Assembly (NCBI GenBank): GCA_949130485.1
Contig: OX422193.1
Span: 269,501-333,500, forward strand
Reading direction: 5' to 3'
Length of the DNA: 64,000 nt
From: Agelas oroides
Taxonomy: Eukaryota > Porifera > Demospongiae > Agelasida > Agelasidae
Positions 12,801 to 21,681 of the stretch are shown here, piece by piece. The first letter of the stretch is position 1; each line of letters begins with the position of its first letter. The notes beneath the pieces are model-generated. The model was not told the DNA's origin. It saw only the letters and a list, made by a program, of their open reading frames with translations, and did no database searches. The position numbers and the translations under genes are program-made.

Positions 12801-15383
12801 GCAACGTAAGCAGCTACGGTTTCTCCAGGCGCACGATTGCGAGTGTTGAACTTGTAACGCTGAACGATCGGCGAGGGCAACGGCTCATGGTACTCCTTGA
12901 CCAGAGCACACAGCTCAACGAAGGTCATGGTAGGGAACTTGCTCGGGTCAGCCAAGCTCTTGATCAGCTTGAACGTCGCAGGTCCGCACACGGAAAGTAG
13001 TATTGCACGTTTCTGTTCAGCTTCCGTGACTTTGTTCGCAACGAAGTAGTGACCGAGCCTCTCAGTGTAAATACTCCAGCTCTCCTTGCCTCCAGGCTGG
13101 AACTCAGACATTGTTCCGTGCATCGCCATAGCCCCCGAAAAGTTTTATCCTCGTCGCCAAATGTGGTGTTGTGACAAGGTGGGCACGCGTCTTGAACAGC
13201 ACAGTTTCAAAAGGACACCAAGTACAGACTGAGCATAGAATATACATGCGTGCAATATATAGAGATGATTACATAATCTGACATAAGAAGGAGGAAATAG
13301 AAATAATAATCAGAAGTAATGAGTCTAGAGTTCACAGTCACCACACTTGTGCAGCCCTTTGGCTGTGTGTGTTTGTGCTAGAGTGGACCACCTGAAACAT
13401 TGTGAAAGTGAAAGCTACGTGTGTGGCTGTTGGTATTGGCAATGGGAACCGAAATGTCCTCTCTGCATTCTGGACTTCATTGAATATTGTTTTCCTGGCG
13501 TCAGCTAGTGGTTGCAATGCAAGACTTTCCAGTGGGAGATCCTGTAACTTCTCTCACCTCCTTCTCTCCTCCCTGTCCTCCCACCCCCCCTCCTCTCCTT
13601 CTCTCACCTCCTCTGTCCACCCACCCCTCCTCTCCTCCTCTCACCTCCCCTGTCCTCCCACCACCCTCCTCTCCTCCTCTCACCTCCCCTGTCCTCCCAC
13701 TCCCTCCTCTCCTCCTCTCACCTCCTCTGTCCTCCCACCACCCTCCTCTCCTCCTCTCACCTCCCCTGTCCTCCCACCCCTCCTCTCCTCCTCTCACCTC
13801 CCCTGTCCTCCCACCCCCTCCTCTCCTTCTCTCACCTCCCCTGTCCTCCTGCACCCTCCTCTCCTCCTCTCACCTCCTCTGTCCTCCCACCCCCCTCTGT
13901 CTTCTTAATCTTCTTACCTGCGCACATTCTCACTACCTCCACAAATGTGTGTATACTCTAGTGTTTACGACTGTGTGCTGGTTGCATTGGGCCATGAGAG
14001 GTTGTAAAGATGAGGGATTCAGAGACGTGTTGAAAGTGAAAGTTATCTGATGGCTATATTCACAATGGGAGAGTTAGTTTTACTATCAGTTTGTCCTCCC
14101 TGCACCCTGGACTCTACTGGTAATGTCTCCAGTGAATATACTTCTCCTGGCGCCAGCTAGTGTGTCAGCTACCCGCTGATATCAATTTTCTGTGGAGGAA
14201 CTTGGTGGCCCTAGCTCTTAGCTAAAATTGAATTGATTGTTATCAGTGGTACCACAGGACTCATCAGTATGTACATGTGATGGCTGAATGCAATACCAAC
14301 TGTGCACATTCATTTCTTATTTCTTTTGTTCAAAAGAAATAAGAAATGAAAATGAATGGTAGCCGTGCAATTTGGGATAAATGTGCACAGTTAGTATACA
14401 AATGGTGCCCGTTCTTATGCGCTCTTGATGGTGACATGGTTAGTCAATTGGCCACAAAGTCTGTGAATGGTTCGGTCTACAAGGAAGGTGGGGAGGGAGG
14501 AGGGAGGGCACTGTTCTATCTTATTCTAGCCCTAGAGACAGCCAATTTATTTGTACCATGCAATAGCTCAGCTTGTATATAGACATGGCTGTATCTCTGG
14601 GCCTCCTTGTATGTACCCGCACATGCAAAAGAGAGATTTTTAATATATATGAGAGGGAGGGAAGGGGGTTAGGAAGTTAAATAGACATTGATGTCACTCC
14701 CTCTCTCCTTCATACTGCAAGAATTACAGTAGTGAAGGCTAAGAACCCCCCCTTTCCTTCCCCTAGCACCCTGATGAAAAGTACTTCCAGTTTGCTTCTC
14801 CCTTTTTCTTTCATACTACAAGTAGGCAACGAGGCTACCTATCCCCCCTTGCTCTCCCCCTCCCCCAGCACCCTGATGAGAAGCACTACCAGTTCGCCAC
14901 TCCCTCTACGATGAAGCCGACTCAGATCAAATGCTCTGAGGGGTCCATCAATCAGATTCCTGCGTGGACTGAAATGAAGGGAGACATTCGACTCACTCCA
15001 TTCTACAACATACACAACTGTATGAAGAAATTTGAGAGCTACGTGCAGGAACTCAACGATGGTGAGTCATGTGACAAGTCCTCTTATGATCATGTGACCT
15101 CCTTAGCAACTAGGAGACTAGTATGTAGGTATGTAGGGACTGTACGTTCCCAAATTGCTCCCACCTCCCTCCTACCTCCTCTTCCCCCTCCCCTCACCAA
15201 GACATTACCCAGCTGCCAACCCGAGGCCCTTGTAGCAAGTACACACTTGATCTGGAGGAGGGGCAGTTCTGTGGAGAGCTGAAGCTAACATTTGAGGGAG
15301 AACCATTCAAGGTGAGAGGGAGGTGGAATCCATCTTACTATTGATGTATGACAGTCTCCTGTATGACAGTGTGTGCTTACCTG

Positions 15384-15423
<40 letters not shown>

Positions 15424-15462
15424 ACGCACGCACGCACACACGCACGCACGCACGCACACACG

Positions 15463-15533
<71 letters not shown>

Positions 15534-15980
15534 TCCAGGGTATAGCCTGCAACCTGGACTCAGATGCCTTCAAGAAGCTTGAGGAGGCTACAAAGGAGGT
15601 GATGGGTGAGTGCAAGCCATACTCCATCACTGGCAGCCTCCCACTGGTCGGAGACCTCCAGGAGGCAGGGTTTGACGTACAGGTGGGTCAACATGAAAAA
15701 CTGCTGAATGATATAATTCCTCAACTCCTCTCTCCCCTCGCTCCTCCTTTTCTCTCTCCCCTTCCTTCCCTCCCTTCCTCCCCCCTCCCCCCTCCCCCCC
15801 TCCCCTCCTCTTCTCATTCTCTCCCCTCTCTTTCCCCCTCCCTCCCCTCCCCTCCCTCCCCAGGTGTGTGGCTATGGCCACAGCAGTGTCTACCATGGAG
15901 ACAATGAGTACTGCACTCTCTCCGTCATGGAGAAAGCTTTCAAGATCTTGACCACACTGCTGAACAAGTTCAACCAGTAG
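6804..15980 (+). CDS. argE-like: Acetylornithine deacetylase-like M20 metallohydrolase, copy 1, 433 aa
   Basis: Ten exons: 6804-6919, 7214-7347, 7621-7709, 8171-8301, 8442-8563, 8777-8922, 14869-15061, 15202-15311, 15539-15682, 15864-15980. They join in frame to 433 residues. The protein follows the plant-type acetylornithine deacetylase closely: [21 protein letters not shown] with metal-binding His and Asp, [21 protein letters not shown] with the catalytic/metal Glu pair, [44 protein letters not shown] and YHGDNEY with the last metal His. The family hydrolyses N-acetylornithine to ornithine and acetate, and substrates in animals may differ. Intron 6 was stretched to 5.9 kb by a gypsy insertion. 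Intron 8 has an acceptor reading caccaag where the other copies have cacccag. All metal ligands visible in the family are kept, so it appears functional. Confidence 0.93.
8036..8160. repeat. Pentanucleotide (CCTCT)n microsatellite, intron 3 of deacetylase copy 1
   Basis: Over 20 nearly perfect CCTCT units lie directly before the intron-3 acceptor (cctctag). The corresponding intron of copy 3 carries the same pure array at 29227-29333, while copy 2 has only an irregular pyrimidine tract. Confidence 0.9.
9012..9195 (-). repeat. 3' LTR of gypsy element
   Basis: 184 bp, TG...CA termini, identical to the LTR at 13162-13345. Confidence 0.93.
9221..13129 (-). CDS. Gypsy gag-pol polyprotein, single ORF, 1302 aa
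   Basis: One open frame starting [10 protein letters not shown] and ending YGHGL-stop, 25 bp before the 3' LTR. Domains in order: a gag-like N-terminus, two CCHC zinc knuckles ([27 protein letters not shown]), an aspartic protease with LDTGAS, and reverse transcriptase with YQDDVLVTG. These are followed by RNase H ([14 protein letters not shown]) and an integrase with an HHCC finger (HETHPGC ... CQTC) and DDE residues in [15 protein letters not shown] and GLAERAV. No chromodomain is evident. Gag and Pol are fused in one frame, so no frameshift is needed. The type is close to K02A2.6-like retroelements common in invertebrate genomes. No stop or frameshift interrupts it. Confidence 0.95.
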   Translation of the reverse strand: MAMHGTMSEFQPGGKESWSIYTERLGHYFVANKVTEAEQKRAILLSVCGPATFKLIKSLADPSKFPTMTFVELCALVKEYHEPLPSPIVQRYKFNTRNRAPGETVAAYVAALREIAEHCNYGTSLPEMLRDRLVCGVNHDGIQKKLLAEKELDFDKAYSVAVAIEVAERDTKNLKAERSHCNPVLYSHSKERGKSSTKMSPSKSKGEITCYRCGGNHLANVCRHKDTECGFCRKKGHLAHVCRAKRRAQETSMPSQNTRKNMFVTEELTQDETDRTYEMFTLEDQSNEPTRMQVLLNDVPVDMVLDTGASLSIISQATFNRLKQHDATLTLHPSTTRLLTYTGEPIPVVGATNMTVHYGEIVATLSAQVVVGEGPDLMGRDWLGRLNVNIGQVNLLEHDKIKEVLDKHEAVFDGSLGCLKDAKVTLQVNEAAKPKFLKPRTVPYLLREKVEKELSRLEQLGIISPVQHSQWAAPIVPVPKSDGTIRICGDFKTTINQASVTETYPLPRVDDLFADLSGGKLFTKLDMSNAYLQLPLSDESKPYVTINTHKGLFQFNRLPFGVSSAPAIFQRTMETLLRGLRGVSVYQDDVLVTGCSTDQHLQNLDATLSCIENAGLRLNHTKCSFLKPRIEYLGHIIDENGLHPTDGKIAALKEAPTPKNVTQLRSFFGLINYYSKFLPNLSTKLRPLYNLLLKNKRWTWTEQHDMAFKLAKEALQADSVLVHYDSAKPLLLACDASEYGIGAVLSHILDTGEEKPIAYASRTLNSAERHYSQLEREGLAIVFGVKKFHNYLYGRQFTIESDHQPLSHLFNETKGIPAMASARIQRWALTLAAYQYNIRYKSGKTLNNADALSRLPRPITTNSDCVPDELAQLVLHLSSTSINAGVIRSWTAKDPVLSRVLRYIQTGWPDQITDEKFKPFLSRKTEMSAWDGCILWGSRMVIPPQGRELVLQELHETHPGCARMKSLARNYIWWPKMDSAIEDTVKQCQTCQESRPSPPAAPLHPWEWPSEPWSRIHLDFAGPYMGSMFLVLVDAHSKWMDVHLMHSITSAKTIEKLRIIFANHGIPRKVVSDNGPTFTSYEFQEFMQKNGIVHVKSAPYHPSSNGLAERAVQTLKRGIARISGTTLQERVSKFLFNYRLTPHSVTGVAPSELLIGRRIRCRLDLWFPDTSQRIESQQRKQKQTHDSAAPLRSFCVGDTVYAENFTGSSPKWLPGTVVKVTGPLSYHVELESGHTVRRHVDSLRVRHAKVQQNKSDNVDPLYLPDTSSSPVLQSLPPVLPSNPTPRRSSRPRRPMERYGHGL
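13162..13345 (-). repeat. 5' LTR of gypsy element
   Basis: 184 bp, identical to the 3' LTR; adjoined on the minus strand by the putative primer-binding site TTTGGCGACGAGG. Confidence 0.93.
13563..13900. repeat. Pyrimidine minisatellite, intron 6 of deacetylase copy 1
   Basis: About nine imperfect units of roughly 35 bp built on cctcctctcacctcccctgt and cctcccac. A related but differently organised array lies at 24455-24785 in copy 2. Confidence 0.85.
15385..15532. repeat. (CA)n microsatellite with CG interruptions, intron 8
   Basis: Long CA run interrupted by CGCA/CACG units, immediately upstream of the exon-9 acceptor (cactccag). Copy 3 has a comparable CA run at 30796-30918; copy 2 is reduced to a few units. 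Confidence 0.95.
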
Positions 15981-16904
15981 CTCAGGAGGCATGGGAACAG
16001 TGTAGCACTTGAAGTGTCTTCTAGCATGGAAACAGTTGGACACTTGTGAACAGTTGAAGTATACTGTAAATTGTACTGAGTGTATCTCATGCATGGCCAG
16101 AGTCCATCAGCACCCATGCCTTGAATAGAATTTTAACAGGCCCCAGATTTACTGTGATGACAACTAGGTTTGAGTCCAAGCACCCGTGGTAGTGAAGCAG
16201 TGTAGGGAATCTCTTCTCTGAAAACTTCTACTTTATCCTAATAGGTTATCAAGATTATGTGTACCACAACATTACAGCTATAGACAGTGAAACAGTAACC
16301 AACAACAACAACAAAATATGCCATTATTGTTTTCCAAAAGTACTTAAAATCACTTTACCTAATTTTTTTATTTATTAATGGCTGCACCCACTGGACCTGC
16401 CCCTGCTACTAGTCCAACAAGAGCTCCTGTACCTGTGCTGCGACCTCCAGACAATCTAATTGGCATTAGAAGTGGCTCTTCAGAGCTCCCCCCTGACAAT
16501 CTTCTTTTGATGCTGATTCTTCACTATATACATAATCTTCCCGTGTTGATACCCAGGTTGGGCACTGGTTTCAATTTGATAAATGAAGCAGAAAGGACTG
16601 AACCAGTTGTCAATGCCCGATTGCCAGGGGGCTGGTAGTGGTGATACCCAGCTGGAATGATGCTAATCTCATTAACACTATCAGTCAAAAGTTTAAACTG
16701 CAGTTGCTTCTTCAGTAGGTGTGTCCAATAAAAGTGATTTGCAACTTGGGAACATTATCAGACTACAATTAAAATTAATGCACAACATTCCAAATTAACT
16801 TGCTGTACAGGACATGTCATGCAGAAAATCCTTGATCATCAGCACAAAACATTTAGCTAACTATAACCCTCACAAAAAGATACTATGGAACCTCGGTTGT
16901 ACTA
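15981..16904. other. Convergent spacer, deacetylase copy 1 / NLR2
   Basis: Holds both 3' UTRs. The first bases after the stop (ctcaggaggcatgggaaca) are shared with copies 2 and 3. An AATAAA-type motif lies near 16727. A Pro/Ala-rich 86-codon open frame at 16378-16638 has no recognisable domain, no splice context and no counterpart in the duplicated block, so I do not call it a gene. Confidence 0.4.
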
Positions 16905-19900
16905 TTACCACCAATCGATTCTGTAATCGCTGATTTCTGGCTTGTACTCTTTTGGTAGCCACAGTTTCCTCAATGTCTGGTTGTATTTGAGACTGTTGAT
17001 GAGCTGGTGGACCCCCTCTTCCCCGACTGAGTCATCACACAGGTAGAGGGCCTCCAGTGATGTGTTGTGTTGTAACATGTCTGACATTGAGGAGGCTCCC
17101 TCCACACCAATTGGATTCTGATCTAGGTATAAGTATTTCAGAGTTGAGTTCTTGCAGAGTGCAGCTGCCAGTTCACTAACACCACTAATGTGGCAGTCTC
17201 GTAACACCAATGTTGTCAGTGTGCACTTTGACTGGTCTTTGAGTACCGTTGCTAATCTGATCACATCTGCCATGCTAAAGTGGGAGTTTGAAATGGTCAG
17301 TTTTGTCAGAGAACTGTTGTGACTGAGTCCAGTGATGATGCTGCCTACACTCTCTGAGGACAAGTTGTTGCAACCAATGGCAAGGTGTTGAAGCATGTGA
17401 CTTGATTTCAGTAGTTCACATAGGGCCTCACAGTCTGGTACCCCAATCCCAGTGTTGCCCAGCCCCAATATTTTCACTCCACTACCCCAAAGTGCTTTGA
17501 TCACCTCGACTGTACCACCACTTTCTATTGGGTTGTTAGCGAGCGAAAGGTCCTCTAACCTGGACATTGATGGTACAACCTTGGCCAGCAGGTCACATGC
17601 ACTCCCATCCAGTTTGTTACTATCCAGTTCTAGCACTCTCATGTCCTGTAGGATGTGCTGGGGGACATTTACAAATGAATGGATGCTTTTGGAGGTGATG
17701 TCATTGTAACCAAAGTGGGCACATAAGATGTGGCCCCTGCATCCAGTTTCCTCAAGCATAGCACATCCCTGGCAAAGCAGTTCTAACTTTTCATTGTCAA
17801 CTGAAGAGTATTGAAAGTTCAGTTCCCAGGGACAGTTCGAATAAGAGATGGCATGGCCTGTCACATAGTAGTCCAGGGGAGTCCAGGAGTAGTCTGGCCT
17901 GACATTAATTTCTTCTGAACCCAGAGTTCTGGCAGTCACTGAAATGTCTTTAGCTTCAAACAGAACATGAAAGACGGTATGCTTGGTGCTGTTACTCTCC
18001 ATCAGCCTTCTAATAGTATCAGGAGGTATGTTTGTTAGCTTTGTGAGTCCAGCCAAAAATTGAATAGTCATTTTGAAGTAGCTACTGTCAAGGTGTTCTC
18101 GAACCAGTCTTGTCTGCTCATGTACAGGGAATTGTGAGATGTGAATGGCAGCTAAGTATTCCTGTAGTGTCAAGTGGATGAAGTGGTAGGAGGAGGTTCT
18201 GCCCCCAGTATGCAGTTGAGGGACCTCCTGCATCAGGCCAAGGGGGGCAAACCCAGTCGGAATGTGGGCCACAGGGAAAACAAGTTGTTGCCTGTTCAGT
18301 ACACCCTCATAGGACATTCTGCACAGGCCCTGGAATTGCTTGTACACATTTCTGGGGAGGTCACTGAAGGTGGTGACCTTCAACTGCTGTTTGTGGTACA
18401 CTGGGTGTGTTGAGAGATGGTCTACCAGGGTCTTGAGGGTGAAGGCAGTGAAGAGTTCAGTCATTGTGGTGGGAGGGGGTGACTTGGTGTGCTGGCTCCA
18501 GGTGAACACTTCTGCTGCCATCTTTGCTGTGACGGGTGTGTACATGGCTGCCCTGATTGCAGGATTAGATGAAAGGTATTGCTCATACTCTACTGATAGT
18601 AGCAGTTTAACCTGCTGTGATATTTCACATTTCTCTCTGACATGCTCATCAGCTGGTGTTGGAGGGTCAAAGCCATCTCCTTCTTGAGTGGGAGGCTTTG
18701 GGAACTCACCAGAGCAACTGTCCATTTCATCTAGTATTGGAGTGTCAAACACAGGTGTCTCCAAAGAGTACAATGTTTGCTTAGGTGATACTATCTGTGG
18801 GTTGAGTTTACCAAGTTGTGAGGATGTCCCATGCTGGGTGTCAGAAGGAACCATACTTGTAGACTCATCGGAGTGTATATATACCTCCTCTGCAAGAGTT
18901 ATTTTATGTGTTTCTTTCAGGAGTTTTGCTTTCTCACTTGTGCCTGGTTTTAATGGATGTAACATTTTAGGAACGATGACCATTGGTGATTTTTCACTGT
19001 GCCGTGGCTCTTGCACGCTCTGAGAGGAGAACTGCCGCTGTTTTTTACTGTGTGTGCCAAACTGAATCACACTTGCAGATTTACCCAAGAACATCTTTTC
19101 CTCACTTGTGTTTTCCCTCATGCTGTGAGAGGTGAATTGCTTCTTTGGGTTGTCAAGAGCTTTCCTGGTGGGGTAGCAGTCTCGCCCATCAACGCTAACA
19201 TTTTCAATCTTTTGTTCCACAAAGAACTTACTGCTGGTAGTTTCAATGGCTTCCATTAAGGCATCCACAAATGGCACTGGTATAAGCCACATGATAATGA
19301 TGCTACCAGGCGTGATCTCTCTCAGCCGGAGGGCAAACTTAGGCAGAAAGAACTTGCGGGTGATGACTCCCTCCAACATGTCCAGGTGCTCAAGGGTACA
19401 CTTTTCCCAGTCATGCCCTACCTTGGCAACAAACTCTCGGAGTTCTGTCTCTGGGGGAGTTTGTCCCCGCACTGGCCAGCAATCAATGAAATCACAGACC
19501 CTAGTGGCCTTTCGAAAGGACTGGAGATCACACTCATAAGACTCCATCTTTTGCTTAAGGTCTTCACTGCCAAACTTGCTAATGATATGCTCCAAAAGAT
19601 CATAGTTCAGGAAGTTCCAGTAGCAACCTAACCTTGCCCAGAGATTATTGAAAGTTGTTGCTTGACCAATGTTCATCAGACAGTTATTGATAAATTCTTG
19701 GTGCTCAACTTGTCGAGAAACATCGAGTGATACAAGCCGAGCATGAAGGCGATGCACATTGATGCCTTTGTCTACCAGAAAGTCATATGTGCAGTCTATT
19801 AGTTCAAGGAAACGATCTTCAAACTGTTTTACATATTGCTTGACTGAGTACTTGTCCAGCAATACTGCAGAGGGGTATGGAGGAGTGTGGAGTCAATTAT

Positions 19901-21269
19901 CAAATTTGTAGGTTGTCAGCACTGAGCTATAGTCATATACTAGACATTTGCTAGCCATACCTGTGTGTTCTTGTGCTGAATGGTGAGAGGTCACAGAGGC
20001 CTGATATGTAGTTACTGTCATCTCTGCTGGAGGAGCAGGGTGATCAGAGATAAGAGAGGATGATAGTACTGTGTGTTGAGAAGATGAAGTTTTGGTAGGC
20101 ACCAAAGATGACAGATGCTGGGACTGTACAGGTACTGGTGTGAGAGAGACAGGTCTGGATGGAGTAGATGTAGGTGGTGGCGAAATCCAAGTATGAGCTT
20201 GTGATGCACTGCTCTCATGCTCACCAAATGGCACTGCAGGGTTGTGTCAAAATGGCAAGCTATAAACATTTGCATGTTGGATAACACACATTTACAGTTA
20301 CTACTTCCACTACCAACATTAGTGACAGTAAGTAACTACCTTCTGGGTCCACAAGAGCACCGCAAAGTGATGGTTTCTGATTGAGGTAGCCATGGGTCAC
20401 CCCTCCCTCTGTTCTTGGGTAGTACTTGTCTCTCAGCTGTTGAGCCAGGAGCCCCTCCCCCACAGGAGGACTCTCAAGAGCTTCAGTGAGAATGTTCCAG
20501 GTGGGAGGAGGGTTGGTACACTTCAACCAGACAGTCAGCATTTCTAGAAGTCGTTCAGTCATTGGGAGATTTTCTCTTCGAATGGACTTCAGGGTTTCAA
20601 TAGGAACTTGCAACTGTACTCCAAGAGATAACCACTTGTCAGAGACAGGATGCAGCTCACGGTGAAGGACCCCCAGGTCTCCTTGCCCTACAGGGATTGA
20701 GGACACAATAGATCAACAAAGTGAGTGCAGAGCATACCATCATCTAACTAAAGCCAAGAAAGTAATTTAAACCAGAAGGCCTCCAGCAACATCGTTAGTG
20801 GGACAAACTCACCAAGGGGCCCTGGGTTTGTCTCTATGTCTCCACTCATCAGCAGTAATACTAACGCCAACACCCTTTGCAGACCAGGGGTGATGGTGGG
20901 AGCTAAACTGGAGGAAACATGAGCAATGCTGGATGAGTTATACAATGGTGACCTGATGTTTAAGTTCACTCCTCTGTTCTGGAGGACCATGGCTGATAGT
21001 ACATTGCTGAGGGATGGCAGCATCAGGAGGGCAGGGCTGAAGGTCATGTGACATGGGTAAACATGGCACTGGTTTATATGGTACATGGTTGTTAGCCATG
21101 CATGTTCATCTACTAGCCCTAACATTGGTAGCATGAGAACACACACAGAAACCAGGAGGCTGAGACCAGGAGACATATGACCCAGTTGACAGTGGTGGTA
21201 GATGTACTGTGGTGGCCTTTTGTACACCTTCATTATCTGAACTTTCTGGTATCCAGTACTGAGTGGCAT
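16905..21269 (-). CDS. NLR2: NACHT-less paralogue, 2A/signal-DEATH-linker-LRR, 1345 aa
   Basis: Four coding exons (21269-20813, 20687-20340, 20233-19961, 19864-16905), all introns phase 1, give 1345 residues. The N-terminal 152 residues parallel NLR1: MPLSTGYQKVQ, a hydrophobic LLVSVCVLMLPMLGLV, then LALVLLLMSGDIETNPGP. Exon 2 is a death domain (KWLSLGVQL, VWLKC, TWNILTEAL). Exon 3 is a Ser/Thr/Pro-rich linker. Exon 4 repeats the NLR1 pre-NACHT region (FLNYDLLEHIISKFG, CDFIDCWP). From about 19187 to 18600 the NACHT domain, Walker A and B included, is absent and replaced by some 195 Ser/Lys/Thr-rich residues. Homology resumes at SSNPAIRAAMYTPVTAK and continues through LRRs. The LRR block is shorter than in NLR1. 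It cannot bind ATP in the usual way and may act as an adaptor, decoy or ligand receptor. Confidence 0.88.
18600..19187 (-). other. In-frame linker replacing the NACHT domain in NLR2
   Basis: About 195 residues rich in Ser, Thr, Lys and Pro, with short repeated-looking phrases such as KKQFTSHS and KKQRQFSSQS. No P-loop or other nucleotide-binding motif is present. Both flanks align with NLR1, where the same place holds about 270 residues including GAPGVGKTT. Confidence 0.8.
20817..20873 (-). other. 2A-like ribosome-skipping motif after hydrophobic segment (NLR2)
   Basis: The sequence reads VLALVLLLMS followed by GDIETNPGP (20843-20817). It has the same motif, the same position just before a phase-1 donor and the same hydrophobic lead-in as NLR1. 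There is no Met close upstream, so initiation must be further upstream, at the conserved MPLSTG start. Confidence 0.85.
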
Positions 21270-21681
21270 CTGGAGGGAGGGGAATGAGGGAAGCTATACT
21301 ATATGTGCGCAGAATAATGAACAATAAAAGCGCTCGCCGCACACCAGACATAACTGAAGGTACATGCAGTTAAGGCCGGACGCGGGTAACGCGGTAGCTT
21401 CGTCGTTAAGAGAACCTGGGTATATACGAAACTGGCTGCTAGTTTAGTCGCGTTGTTTAACTCACTCTGTAGTGAATGTATAGGCGTCGGAAACAGAACA
21501 ACTTGTCTTCATACACGAAAGTACGGAAAAGCGACGGAAAGCTGGGCGGGGCCTGGGAACGAGGCTAACCAATATTCATGTCCGAACATAATATGTGGGT
21601 GGGGCTGGACATACCCCTGAGGGTATATAACATGTGACTCGTTTTGGCTCGGTATTGCTACTACAAAGAGACGGAAAGAGG
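21270..21681. promoter_or_regulatory. Shared divergent promoter region, NLR2 / deacetylase copy 2
   Basis: 412 bp between opposed start codons. The block at 21340-21515 matches 6480-6660. A minus-strand gtgagt donor at 21465 marks the probable end of a non-coding first NLR2 exon. A MITE right half (gcctgggaacgaggcta, 21549-21566) is present here but not in the first promoter copy, a difference that arose after the duplication. Confidence 0.55.

Larger units (their letters stand above)
9012..13345 (-). mobile_element. Complete Ty3/gypsy LTR retrotransposon in intron 6
   Basis: The 4334-bp element is inserted antisense to the host gene. LTRs of 184 bp (9012-9195 and 13162-13345) start TGTGGTG, end CACCACA and read identical at every position I compared. 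Inside the 5' LTR (right end, minus strand) comes TTTGGCGACGAGGAT, which fits a primer-binding site. Before the 3' LTR there is a purine-rich AGAGGGGGGATG polypurine tract. One uninterrupted gag-pol frame fills the interior. The flanking 5-mers are gttct and cttgt, so no clean target duplication is visible; cttgt does recur at 9010-9014 if the first LTR bases are counted. The element is absent from the same intron of copies 2 and 3. All this points to a very recent insertion. Confidence 0.95.

Noticed and set aside
9010-13350. Target duplication cttgt for the gypsy element
   Set aside because: On the left it overlaps the first three LTR bases, so it is not a clean duplication.
15285-15545. 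Long His/Thr or Val/Cys repeat ORFs
   Set aside because: Translations of the CA microsatellite; not genes.
16378-16638. Pro/Ala-rich 86-codon ORF between deacetylase copy 1 and NLR2
   Set aside because: No domain, no splice context, not conserved in the duplicated block.
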